Of a DNA stretch of 64,000 nucleotides, positions 12,395-25,100 are shown in pieces. Each line of letters opens with the position of its first letter. Positions within the stretch are counted from its first letter, which is position 1. The DNA is from Tanypteryx hageni (lineage: Eukaryota; Arthropoda; Insecta; Odonata; Petaluridae): assembly GCA_028673005.1 (NCBI GenBank), contig CM054116.1, positions 70,507,315-70,571,314 on the forward strand, written 5' to 3'. The position numbers were made by a program, and so were the translations under genes. The notes under the pieces were generated by a model. It did no database searches and was not told the origin of the DNA. It saw only the letters and a list, made by a program, of their open reading frames with translations.

Positions 12395-15300
12395 CTTTAG
12401 GCTCGGCGTTGTCATATAAAACCTCTGTTATAGATAAATACATTCAACAAAACATGAAATTCCTTTGAATGCTTAGTTTTCAAATGGCAGGAATAGCTTA
12501 AGTGCATATTGAGAAAATATATTTGCATCACAAAAATCTTGAAATATTTTTATAAGAATTTTTTAAAACTGATTTTATATGAAATCTAGACGAATAACGC
12601 TCGCGAGTTTATTTCTACCTTTATTTTAAAATTATTAAACCATCTTTTAAGGACTTTAAATTCTTCAGGGAATAATTTTAAAATGTTTTGAATGAAAAGT
12701 TAATGTTTACTAACAGATTTCATTCGGCCGAGACACCATAAATTTCCGATCGATCGCGTCGCCCGGCAAAAATTTGACGCTCGAGTGCCTTCGCATCCGC
12801 GGATCATCCTGTTCTGCAACCTGCGGCATCCGCAGACTTCCCCGGTAGGAGGGAGGGCGAGGGAGGAGAAGAGGGAAAGAGGAAAAAAAATTAGAAAATC
12901 AGGACCGATCATTATACGCGTCCTCTCGACCCCGTCTCCCTGGCAAAAACTTTTCCTTTTACTCCACCCGATAAACATCGCCGATTCCCCTCGCATCTGT
13001 TCTCGCAACTTCCAGGAATATTAAGACCGCTCCTCCACTCTCGCCCACTTTCCAGTTCCCCAGTAACCTTGGAGGTGTCGCATCCTTTATTTTTTCGGTT
13101 AGGCTCTTTTAAACACTCTGAGACACCCGTACGTATAATGCCGACTTCACGTATCCTTTAACGGTTAAAAATAGCCTCCTCCACGAATGGAGATTATTAT
13201 TGCATTTTCATTTCGCTTTCCTTACCGATCCGAGCCGATCCATCCGTCACGGTCCTTCCGGGAGCCTCAACTGCGCTCATCTCCATTTTTTATAACTGAC
13301 AGGAAGATCGGACCCTGGAACACTTTTGTGTCGGATTGGGAACGCGTTTCGTGATAGGAATGTCGATTTGTTAAAAAAAAAGATGACGAGAGCGGGAAGA
13401 AAAAATATGAAAGTCGATGTTGCGCGTGAAGTGATTCTTTTATTTTTTCCCTCTTTCTAATATGTGCTCCTATGGGAAATGAACGAATTACAAATAACTC
13501 GGAGGCCGAAAAGTGTGGGTGTGAGAAAGTGTTATAGGACGATTTTTATAAAAATGAAATAGGATGGGAACGAAGTGGAAATATATTTTACAATCGTGAC
13601 CTCAATAACGACACGAAATGTTCAGATGTGGTCCAAAAATACGCAATAAAGGCACATTTACAAGCATGCATTTATAATATTTACACTTTCCGCGTCATAT
13701 TTTCAATGAATTGTCCAAAAGAAGGTTATACCTATGTTTTAGAGTGTAAAGATGCGGCCATGAACCGGTATCTAGATCTTTTAAATCGAAAATAACTGCT
13801 ATTATATTCAGGTATCTGCATCCATGTTTAAAAAATTTCATTACTTCAGTTTCCACGTTGCTTATAAACACATTGCTGGCGCATGCTAGGAAACGGTGGT
13901 CTTAGATTCCGAAAGTTTGCCGCTTAAATGTTGTGGCGAATATTATAATATATAGCAATTTCTTGGCGTTATGCCAGCCCTAAAATAATGCATCAGTACA
14001 CATAAGTTTATATTTCATTTATAATAACCGAAGATAACATCATAGATGATGGAAGATCCGAGGTTTTTCGGAGAGCCGTTTTTATCTTATCCCAGAAGTT
14101 TGCTTAAGGCTTACTTGGCATTGGCATAAAGCGGAGAAAGGAAAACTAACATATCCTGAAATTTATTCTTAAAATATATAATATAATCCGTAATTTATGA
14201 TAACTCAATGACATAAATAAGAGTTAGTAATTATTACAAACTGTTTTTTTACCAGGTATTATTATTATCGCAATCTAAGAAAAATTATCCTTGAAGTAAT
14301 CACATACCGAGGAAAAATGTTTTATTGCGTCAATTTAATTTTAATTTTAAGACGTTCCCGCAAAAATTTCCGGACTATACAAACTATGCCACCAAATTTC
14401 ATACAATCATATCATAAAAGTAACAAACCCTGTCGCGTCGAAAACAATGACGTACTAACATAAATAAATTATAACATTCATATTGTGTCGCAGTTTTATG
14501 TCCTCAGATATTATATAAGTCGGCTTATTTCCGTGGAGTAATTCACTCTAATTTCATTTTGAAACCCCCCTTACTTTTAGAAAGCAGTTTCCCATTGCTC
14601 GCGGCGCATTTTTTACGTCAACCCGGTTATTTAGGCATGCCGTTAATGAACTTTTGTTTATATTCAGACTTTAGGTCTTTCGGTGATTTTTATTTCAAAT
14701 CGGTATAGTTATTGGTTGCGCGGTTTAATCAGGATGACCTCGCTGCGGAATGGAGTCCTGCAACCCTTTGAGCAGAACTAATGAGGATGGTACTTGAAGG
14801 TCAGAGCAACCACCCGTGTTAGGGTGCCCCCTTCCCTTCTCCCCACCCTCTCCATCCTCCCGCAGCCGTCGAGTAAGGCGGCTAGAGCGTGGTCCGAATC
14901 GCAGAGTCGATTGTTGTAAACCGGGCGATCGTGAAGAAGTAGCATAGTTAATAGTTGTTTCCGAGGCATTGTCGGATGTTATCGTGTGAAAATCCATTAC
15001 AAAACTGTTGGTTGAATTAAAATTAAGTTTTAAATGAAAGCAATTACGTTCAATCAATCTTTAATTCGGGTACTCGGAAAGAAGATTTCTCATCGCGTGG
15101 GTAGTAAAGCCTTAACTCGTAGACTACTACGATACTAGGCAGTTGGTTTAGATGCGCTTTCTGCCAGTAAATTCCATTTTATATGTGGTCTAAAAACGAT
15201 TCTATGTAAAAATTGCAGAAATAAGAAAATTTTATTTGATTTTTCCACTGATGTCATTAATTATTTGTTAAGTGACAAATATTCTTCTGCCACTAAAATA

Positions 15301-18300
15301 CGAGCAGATGCAAAATTCATCGAGCCATTTAAAAATGTCAGTGTTACAATAATAAAAATTTAGTTGTTTCATGCGGTAATAATATTCAGATGTACCTACT
15401 AATCAAGAATCCAAAAGTTTTTGCTGTCGTGCTCCTTTCACGATTTTTAAATAGTCAGGTACCTTTCGGCACATTTTAAAGTGATGAAAACTGTATCAAA
15501 ATAGGTAAAATATGTCTACGGGTAAATTAAGATAAATAAAAACCGATTTGATATATAATTCTATTTTCCCTATAATTACAACCGTGGTGATCTCCTACCT
15601 TAACCGACCGATTCCTCGGTAACTTATCTAGTGTTAACTAGACTTATTTGAAGAGATGAGCAAAAATAAATAACTAATTTTTCTTTACAAAATTTCACTT
15701 GTCAATAGAAACGTACCTAACACATTTTTCAATGATACTCGTAGTCGTAAAACCATAAACATTAATTAAAAAGTCATGAACGAAAGCTGATATAAAAAGA
15801 GAAATTGTAATTATTAATATCTTTGCGTAGCCCTTTAAAACTCTGCACGTGGCTCGGGACTGAAAACCCCGGTATCGGTACGTTACTAAAGGAATGATGC
15901 ACCAAATTGTCATTTTCGATGGCAGTAAAGTTTTACATCGTGGTTCAATGTTTATTTATTTAGTATTTGTTTTATTTTTGGCACTAGAATCGATATTGGC
16001 ACTTCTATGACTTAAAAACGCACTTACGTGAAAAACTAATAGAATTTCCAAAACTGGGTAGATATATACGCGATGAGTAAGATGGCGACTATCAGTATTC
16101 CATGTCTCCGTTTCGATGAAACTCCTTCCCATAAAAACGCACCCATCAATAAAAAATGAAAAGAGCAATAAACGTATGTCCTCCGCTGCGTCGTTTTTTT
16201 TACCCACGCCCTCGTGTCGTGTTTTGTTTCTTCGTGTCTTGTTTTGCAGCATCCGTCGCATTAGGCAACGCAACGCGATTGCTCACGCTTTCTATTTCTT
16301 TCCATCTCCACGGCGACGGGAGAACATCGATCATCTTTTACGAACATGCGCTGCACGATGGGCGGGAGAGGAGTAAAAAGTAGGTAGCTCCACGAAAATA
16401 AAAAAAACAATCTTGTAATGATGAAGAATGGACGGTAAAGGTTTAGATGCCTTTACGGAAGGATTCCAATCTGGGAAGCAGAGAGACGTGCATTCGAAAT
16501 TAAGGAGGAGATGAGGATGGGTGCGATTAGGATATTTGGGAAATAATAATGAAAGATGGGGCTGAAAGCGGATGTCTTAAGCGTCCTAAAGGGAGACTGA
16601 GATGAGTCGGGTTGGGTTGGGAGTTGAATTTCTCGATTATGCGAAGCGGTTTTATTTAGGTCATTATGATAGGATTTTCTACCATTTAAGCACAACTGAT
16701 AACTAGACTGGAAGGTTTATTTTTTTGAAAATGCATCATAAACTTCAGCAAAAAAGTGTCTTTAATGTACGACTAGTGAGAGGATATTCTTATCCGCCAA
16801 AAAATAATCTTTAAGGTCTGTGAAAGGATCGACCTTTTATAATTGTTTTCAGAAATATATTAATTTAGTTTCACAGAGGATTTTATGCAAATAATAACAT
16901 AAATGGCTAAAAGTACGTCTAAAACCTTGACGCATAACCTATCATACGAATTTAAAAATAAAATCGTGATGGTAGAGTGACTGCAATAAACAGCTGGAAA
17001 AGAGTTTACACTGGCGTTTTCATCAAATGTAGTGTTTCAAAACGATGGTGGAATTTTGTCCCACCATCCATAAAGACACAAAAATTGGCGGTGAAGAATA
17101 TCTGCCATTATGTATTTAAAATTAGTCTAGGGAAGAAGCTGCACGATAATAACCCTAGAGAAATTCCCTCGAGCAAATGGAGTGGACTGAATACGTTCAG
17201 GTTCGATTAATCGAGACATGAAGTCGTATACGAGGGATTTTACCTTATATCAAGTGATCTGCCGCTTTTTGGAAATCCGCGCTAATTCCTGCTCTCCTTC
17301 TTCCGTTGCCAAGCATGAAAGGGCGTCTGCCGCGGTTGAGACAACACTGCGACGGAAACGGTAGCATTAGATGGGAATTTGAAGATTTGAAGAGGAAGAA
17401 AACAAACATTTTGGCAAGAAAGGCTTGAGCGAGGGACGGATGCGACGTAATAGAAGAATAGGATTCTCCGGAGGGGAAGATCTTATGGCTCAACGAGTGC
17501 CACTTGACCTTCCCCTCCAACTCTCTTAAAAACCTCTTAACTCAAACCTCCACTCACTCCCCTACATTCCCCTCTCTCCGCCCGCACCTAGTCTCACTAG
17601 CTCATCCTCTTCCGCGGTCTAAAGAGGCAGGGGAGGGAGGGGAGAGGGACTTCTTTTGTTTTGCCGGAGGATGAAACGAAAAAAAAGAATAGGGAGAATA
17701 TTCCTTTCCCCTCCGTTTCGACACCATTAACGGTCAACTTAAAAAGAGTTACCGCAATCCGCTACGGTGAACAGAGGGGATGAAAAAATAAAAGGATTCA
17801 CTTTCACTGATTTTTCTTCTCCCATCTTCTCTCCCTCTCTTGGTTTTGCATTCGAGTCCCTCACAGGATCATCACCCGCCCCAGGGGGTTTCACCCCGAG
17901 GCGGCCTTGGATCTATATCGGATGATTACGGGGTTTGCTTCTCGAAGAAAGGGGGGGGGCGGGGGATTTTAATTTTTTTTAAACAACCGAATCGGAAGGT
18001 GCAATGGCCTACTTCTACTTTTAAATAATGGGGACGTAAATAATTACCGTCTAGAGGAGCCCCGACGGTACGTCTTCACGCATTATTAACGTAAGAAGAA
18101 AGAAGCGTGCGTCGGAGACGATGAGTTATTCATAAGATGCGTATTTGGATGTGATCCGCGGTGTCTGAAAGACGGACCTACAGCTCGAGGCTTGAATATT
18201 GTTGCTACTGAATCAGTTATGACATAGGCATAGCATATTACTGATCTCGTTAGCGTACATGTGTAGATATTTTCGATAATTTTTCTAAACACCGAAAATA

Positions 18301-19219
18301 TAACAGAGACAATTTAAAAGTATTTATTTTACGAAAAGGGCACTCACTTGACCTATATATTACAGTGCAATAAGCCTTTTATAAAGATAGCGTCTTAATC
18401 TTATCGCAGCCATCTAAAATATTCGAGAATATACCGAGTTGAACTTCTCTTTCTATCTTTATCATCTAAAAATATGCGAGTTATGCCCTTAAGGTAGATT
18501 GAGAGAGCAAAACATAAATCTTAAAACGAAGCAACCATCTGTCGGGCGAAGAGTTCACAGATTCAAAGTTCGGCAGCCACGACACCATTTTACGGATCGA
18601 TGGTAGGTCTCTCTTATCTCCTATCTTCTCTGCATAAAAATGATTACAATCCGCATTAAACTGTAACATAGTAAATTAGGGACTGTAAAGCTCACGCATC
18701 CGCGCCAGGAAGTCGAAATCTTCGATGTCATCTCGTCACGAACAGGCTTTGATAAATGCGTCGACTTTTTTCCCCCCTACGTTCCGCGTCCCTTGTGCCA
18801 CAATCTAAACGATTGCGGGCTAAAAAAAGGTCGGGGGAAGAATCTGGGAACGAGAAACGAAAAACAAAGGAAGATCTTGGTCTGTTTTTCCCTCTCTCCT
18901 AATCATCCGGTCGTGATCCAATCGTCCTCCCATCCCTATTGCCTCCTTTTGCCTGCAGTCGGAGAACTATGGGAAAAATAAGGATCCGCGATTATTCACG
19001 ACCACCGGGAGAGACGTTCGAGAGAGTTGTGTTGCGGGAAATCCTCCGAGGGAATTTTTTTTCGGAAATCGGAACGAGGAAGGACGCGCCCGCGAAAGAG
19101 GGACGCCAAATAAATGAACTATCAGCCGACTACGTTTTCTTTTCGTTTGGTTTTCGATTTCCGCTCACTTCCCATTTAAAGCTTGTTGCGTCGATTTTCC
19201 TGACGCGATTGCGCCGCAT
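12395..19219. other. Intergenic DNA without a recognised gene
   Basis: GC- and CpG-richer patches at about 12720-13330, 14730-14950 and 17240-18060 contain open frames of 60-110 codons on both strands. None has conserved motifs, and the amino-acid composition follows the base skew. A short inverted repeat GGTGG/CCACC lies near 17045-17068. No RNA gene was seen. Confidence 0.5.
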
Positions 19220-19803
19220 CAATGGTTCTTAACCTTTCCGGTGCCACGAAGCACTTTCAATGAAACGGATTTCACACGGACCACTGATATCTATAAAACT
19301 TTGTGGTATAATTGAAATAATAAAAATAATCTTAAATTATTGTTTATTATTACGAGACATTATTAACCTGATCATATTGATCAAGGAATTCAAATTACTT
19401 GTTGCAAACACGCTTTCGCATTACGCTTTAGATCCTGTTATTAGTGCGATCCCGGAGCCTGTATGTTTGAACAAATTTCCTCAAATCTCGGCGTAAAATT
19501 TTGTCCGAGAGATTCGCAGCGTTGAATTTATCCCGTTTGTTTCGATGTTTTGTTTTAGTTTCCCTCACTGAAGAGAGGCCTGATTTGCACAGGTAGCACG
19601 AAGGGAAAGATATAATCGCACGTAATATGAAAGGGAATATTTTAGACTTTGAGCAAGGCGACCTATGATTGGTGATAGTACTACAAAAATCTTTTCCCTA
19701 AAACATTCGGAATTACATATTTTTAATTTTAGTTTATTGGCCACTGGTCAATAGACGCGGACCACCTCTTCAGTGCTTACGGACCACAGATTAAGAAACA
19801 CTG
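19220..19803. mobile_element. hAT-like non-autonomous element, 584 bp
   Basis: The left end CAATGGTTCTTAACC and the right end, read on the other strand, CAGTGTTTCTTAATC form imperfect terminal inverted repeats with the CAGTGGTTCTTAACC look of many animal hAT elements. GTGGTCCG-type sub-terminal motifs are also present. No matching 8-bp target duplication is visible, and the interior is AT-rich without a transposase frame. Confidence 0.6.
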
Positions 19804-20659
19804 GTATAGACTATCTCTTTACGAATTGGAAGAAGGATTTGCACAAGTAAACGCATTGTTCAGCAATTTAATGGAGGAGACGACACTGAAAATTATAAAA
19901 ATATTCAAGGGTAATCCTCTATATGAAAATTTCTGTTTGTATATGTAAAGCGAGATTAGGATTTGATAAGAAGTCATTGTGGAAAACCGCATATGTTATA
20001 TTTCAAGCAGATAAAACGCGGAAAACAAAGAGTAAAGAAAGTAAATAGGTTTCTTATTACCCAAGCATTCATAACAAGACAAAGTATAATTTAATTTTGT
20101 TTACTGTAAAATATGCATAAATGATTTTTGAATAAAATAAGTCATAATGGGCGATGGATTAATATTTAACATTTTGCAGTTTTGAGTAATTTTATAATAG
20201 ATATATATTCAAGGTTTTAACGGGGATTCATTTTATAGTTGTGTGTTTCGCCTCGTATTATATTCAGCATTTTAATCTCGGAAAGTTACATAAATTTCTT
20301 ACTATACTTCAACATGACTTAATACATGATATTAAATTAATTTAGTTATTTTTATGCCTTTAAAGTACTCGCTAAATTCCTAGCCGTTCCGAAAAATTTT
20401 CACTTAATTTCAATGTCACAATATATGTGAATTTTTGCACAGGAAACATTTTGATTTGGCAGCGTGAGAAAAGAGCGTCTCTTTCTACCTGAATTTTTAA
20501 AGAATGCGATGGATTGAACGAGCGCCCGAGCTTGGGAAAAAAATAAATTGCATATTTCAGTTGGATTATCCGATTTAAACTGCATTGTGACTCACTAGAG
20601 AATTATCGAGCTAGTCTTATGGCTGGAAATTGTCAAGAATCAACTCTAAAATATAAAAA

Positions 20660-21514
20660 AATCGATGCAATACACATTGCACAAACTTTCTCATATACTA
20701 CGAATGCATCTGGTCTCACTATACTCTTTCCTGACTGGAAGGAACTCTTACAGCTACAAAAACAACACAACCGCGGAAAAAGTCTTCCGCACGTAAATTG
20801 TATTACTATATTGGGTGAATTATGAGAAAATCAAACTTGATAAATAGTTATACCATACATAAATATCTAGTATTTTCAGATTGGCGAAGCCACATAAGCG
20901 CTGAAGTATTATTACTGGACGAAGATTGCTGAGAGATCTGGGGTGAGCTGGACGTAAACAATCGACATTTATTATGTCGCTGGAGGCTATTGTTATTATT
21001 TGAAAAATACGGCCTATTTAGTATTGTTTATGATCCCAAGCTATATAAGTATGTTAACTTTAATCAAAATAGTCTTTTTTGAATAAATTGACAAGAATAA
21101 ACTACCCTTCATTGTTGGGCAATATCGTTCATCTTTCCACAGTTTCTATTCTGGATAAAAGTACGCTTAAATGCGAAATATCATTCGATTTTGTTTTACC
21201 GACTAGGTTATAGGGCAGGGGTGGCAAATACGCGACACGCGTGCCCTAAGCGGCGCGCGTGCGTAAGCTTGTGTTTACTGTATAAAATATGAAGTTTCTT
21301 AGGGAGAAGGAGGAAAACTTGTGGCACGCGAACAACATTCTGATGATTTACATTACTTTCTTGCCACTCGACATCCCTGCTCTAGGGCCTCGCAGAGACA
21401 GGCAGACGGCACGGCGAAAGCGACCTTTTTAGATTCAGGGGCACCTAAAACGAGCATTCCCGCCAAACACTCGAAATAGAATTTTTTGCGATTACAACAC
21501 TTTCTCTATTTATT
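20660..21514 (+). mobile_element. 0.8-kb structured repeat, copy 1, interrupted by two insertions
   Basis: It starts with GATGCAATACACATTGCACA followed by ACTTTCTCATATAC. Later segments match the copies near 53128 and 58797, for example AAGAATAAACTACCCTT, the GACAGGCAGACGGCA patch and CGATTACAACACTTTCTC. The copy is degraded. A hAT element (21216-21379) sits inside it and a palindromic element (21527-21727) near its 3' end. The last bases of the original repeat (AAAGTAAAAATTG) resume just after 21740. Confidence 0.65.
21216..21379. mobile_element. Nested hAT-like miniature element, 164 bp
   Basis: The left end is CAGGGGTGGCAAATAC and the right end read on the other strand is CAGGGATGTCGAGTGGCAAG. 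The flanks TTATAGGG and CTCTAGGG match at six of eight positions, consistent with a hAT target duplication. It lies within the 0.8-kb repeat, so it inserted later. Confidence 0.7.
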
Positions 21515-21739
21515 ACTATGTATATTGAAAGATCTGATGCTTTCCTGGCGAATCGATGCGGTGAAGAGTTTCCGGGTTTCCAGCCAGGTGAATATGGTTT
21601 CAACCAACGTTTCGGCACCTTCCTCAAGTGCCATCTTCAGGGGCCTGAAGATGGCACTTGAGGAAGGTGCCGAAACGTCGGTTGACACCATATTCACCTG
21701 GCTGGAAACCCGGGAACTCTTCACCGCACTATGTATATT
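21515..21739. mobile_element. Palindromic snap-back retroelement fragment with hammerhead-like core, flanked by 12-bp target duplications
   Basis: The direct repeats ACTATGTATATT at 21515-21526 and 21728-21739 are identical and bracket a 201-bp insert. Positions 21558-21641 and 21644-21727 are inverted copies of each other with about three mismatches in 84 bases, joined by two bases. Each arm carries CTGAAGA, a GGCAC/GTGCC stem and then GAAAC, close to the conserved core of a hammerhead ribozyme except for one extra base before the stem. Penelope-like retroelements carry hammerheads in their terminal repeats and often leave rearranged copies, so a Penelope-type origin is inferred. The frames on both strands that look alike are a by-product of the palindrome. 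Confidence 0.6.
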
Positions 21740-21769
21740 ATAAAGTAAAAATTGAAACGAGTTCTAAAC

Positions 21770-22100
21770 TCACAATCAGATATCTCCAATAGCCACAACA
21801 AGGAAAATTCAAGAACAAGCAATTTAAAAAAATATACTTGCCTTAGATTAATTGGCTATTGGCTACTGGAGATACTTAAGGCAAATACATTTTTTAAATT
21901 GATTTTTATTGAAGTTTTTTCAGCCATAAGAGGAGCTCGACCGTTCCTTGTTGGAAGGTTATGAAAATCAGATGCGCATTTCGGCTACGATTCACCAAAA
22001 TTGGGTTATTTATAATCTCTATTTATCACTGAAGGTGGCTGCATTGTAGCCGAAATGCGCATCTGGTTTTTCATGACCTTGTTGTGACTATTGAAGGTAC
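21770..22100. mobile_element. Second palindromic repeat family, copy 1
   Basis: ATCTCCAATAGCCACAACAA near 21781 is inverted near 22079-22097. The segment 21961-21988 (ending in GCGCATTTCGGCTAC) is inverted at about 22047-22073. The + strand at 22029-22055 reads CTGAAGG, a GGCT/AGCC stem, then GAAA, echoing the core in the neighbouring palindrome. A related copy is near 41895-42160. Confidence 0.55.
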
Positions 22101-25100
22101 TTGAAACAGCCTCTTAAAAAAAAATTTATCCCCTATTCTTGAATGCATTGTAACTGATGGACGCTCATCGGAATGAAAATAAAAAAATCTGGAATGCGGC
22201 ACAGAGATTGGAATTTAAAAATCAAATTGTCTTTGAGATAATAACGATGAAAGTGAATGCATAGAAGAGCACATCAATTTGTTTAAAAATAAAAATACAA
22301 GCATCATTTCTTTGTCGAGAATATCATACGAGCCCGATTAAAGCAATTATTAAGGCTTGAAAGAAATTTTAGCAGTTAATATAGCCAAGGTGAATGTAAT
22401 TATCGGACAAGGACAAGCGGAGTCGAACGAAAATAAAATTCCGTGCATTCTTTTATAATCATCGCCGAAGCATCTTCGCGATAGTCATATTTCCAAAAAC
22501 ATCAGTGGGAAGAAAACTTTCTCCCGATTTCCATTCAGATTTAAATTCCACGGTAGCGGCGCATACCGAAGATTTACGCAGCATAGAGAATAAAATAATC
22601 GTAGCATGGAGAAAGATACGAAATCGCGGTTTTATCGCGCCCCGCCGCGAAAAGTGAAAAAAACACGGACGATGGTAAATTAGTCACTGAACCGAGATGA
22701 TATCGGAAGAAGAATATCATCACAAAGATTGTTTCTACCCATTCTCTCCCTGAGACGCCGTTCCCATGGGGAAGAACGAAAGATCCTCTTAATTTCCCCG
22801 GGAGTCGTTCGCTTCCCTCGATTCAAAAAGATGCGCACGCCATCTCGCTGCAAACACTTCTGCGCCTTCGCAGATTCTGGACTTTTTTTCGCACGGATTA
22901 CACACGCCTTCCGAAACTAAACCGCGACACGGAGTCGTGCGCGTGGAGAACCTTGATTGACGCGGATTTGCCCCGAGGATAGGCGAGTCAGAAGGGTAAG
23001 GGACAGGAACGAGAGAGAAAGAGAGAGAGAAAGAGAGGGTGAGAGGGAGAGAGAGAGAAAGAGAAGAGGTAAGTCTTCAAATTGGTCTGTTAATCGTCGC
23101 ATTTACAACAGAGAAACGACGGTCTCGTGGGTCGCCAATTAAAGGGAAGAATTATTGCCCTTTATACTCCTCCGTCTCTTAGCTGCTTTCTTGTATATAT
23201 GTATATATCTCGACGAAAGGTCTTATCGAGTCAGCAACGCCAACAAAGGCCGCGATTTTTTTTCTTCAAATAAGACGTTCGTCCGTCCTTGAGAGGGAAG
23301 GAGGGGTTAAGTGGTTACGACGGGGTTACCTACCCCTCCGAAATCCCGGAGCGATTATCTGGTCTCTTCTTCGGATTCATCAACGTTTTTATTCTTCGGT
23401 TCGAAGAGCAGAAGAGAACTCTTGGAAAAAATCCCCTCGTTCGGTCGGTGAATTGCTTTTTTTTAGCGAACGACCGTCAACTCTTCGAAATTTTTAATTT
23501 TTTCCTTCCGGTAAGGCGAGACTAATTGTTCAGAATGCTCGGGAAAAAAATTTGCATTCAACTTCCACGAGATTGTACTTTAAAAAAATAATTTTGTCCC
23601 TAAGCGAACTTTAAAACGAAATTGAAAATTATGTCGGACAAGGTATCTCGACGTAAGAGGGTGGACGGTTGGGCTTTATAACATTTACGAAGTAATTTCG
23701 AGAATGATTCAGATTAAAATCGGTTTTGTTCGTACATTTATATGTGGTTTATGTTACAATGAAGCAATAACTCAAGAGTACTGAGCATTGTCAAAATTCG
23801 GAGCTGAGGGAGATTTTCCAGGGAAATATTTTTCTATTACCAAGCACGTTTTAAGAGCTGAAAACTACATAAATACAATGTTTTGCATAAAGTTTCTTCA
23901 AAATTGTATTTTTTGTGTGTGGCTTTTTAAAACATAAGGAGAGATATTAGCTTCGCCTTGGCGGTTCGCGAAATTTTCCCGAGGTTCGCAAAAAATCCGC
24001 TAATTGAGGATTTTAATTTATGTTGTCTATTTTTAAAGGAATATGGTCGTGCATAAGATACCACTAGATGGATCATAGGCAATAGAGAAATTCTCTCCTG
24101 CATCTACGGATGGCTAACAATACTAAAAAATGCATTTTGCCAATTATGTGCAATTATAAAGAAATTATTAAAATTATTTTCATTAAAAATAATTTATAAT
24201 ATCATTGTTTTTTAAAGTCATGCAAATCAAGAAAGGCTATGATTTGTGAGAAGAAGACTTACGTTTCAGTCTTATCTGCACTTGCAGTTGTAGTTATCTC
24301 GTTGTATTTTTTGCCCCTCTTCGTATTCGTATAAGAAACGAAGTTAAACTAGAAAAATAATTTATTCCTACTTAATTTCAACGAGTTTAAAATAGAAATA
24401 TAAAAAATGCTCTACATTTAACATATTTAAAGCGTTTTCTTTTCATTGTAGCTACGTAAATTGGTGATCTTCTACCTAATGGGGCGGATGATAACTTACC
24501 CTGTTTGAGTGAAATGCGTTGATTTGTGTAGGTTCTAATAATGTTTTCAGCTCTATTAAGTGAATGAATAATAAATAATATTTAACAAATTTTAATGCAT
24601 CGAAATACATCTAATCCCAAGATTTTCACAAATTATTTCTAGAAAGAGGTTTGCGACAATGTTTCGGAACAGCTGCTCTAGAGGCATCTTATAAATAAAA
24701 GAAATTGTTCGAAAGATATTGCGTGTGATACTAAACTGAAATGAGTTTCTTTCTGCTTTGTCTTTGAAATTCAGCTCGTTTGCAATTTTATGGCGATTGG
24801 AAGAAGACCTCGCAACGTAATATAAAATTTCGATAAAATTTGTATTATTTTTGACGGTTTAATTATGTAATTTTCATTAAAAATCGATGAAGAGATGGTT
24901 AATCAGTTTACTCAATTTTAGAAATTAAGGAAATTTCAGACAGTTTTTTAAGGAAGCGCCACGATTAGAGATTTTATGCTAAGGACTCTCTTCTCAGAAA
25001 GTTGGGACGCTTCAATAATTTTTATTAACTCACATTTGCAAAAAAAAGAAATTTATGTTCGTAAATCAAATGATCTGCATCCGGACGCATATCATCTGAA

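Noticed and set aside
21486..21743. Near-identical proteins predicted on both strands
   Set aside because: A consequence of the palindrome, not of two genes.
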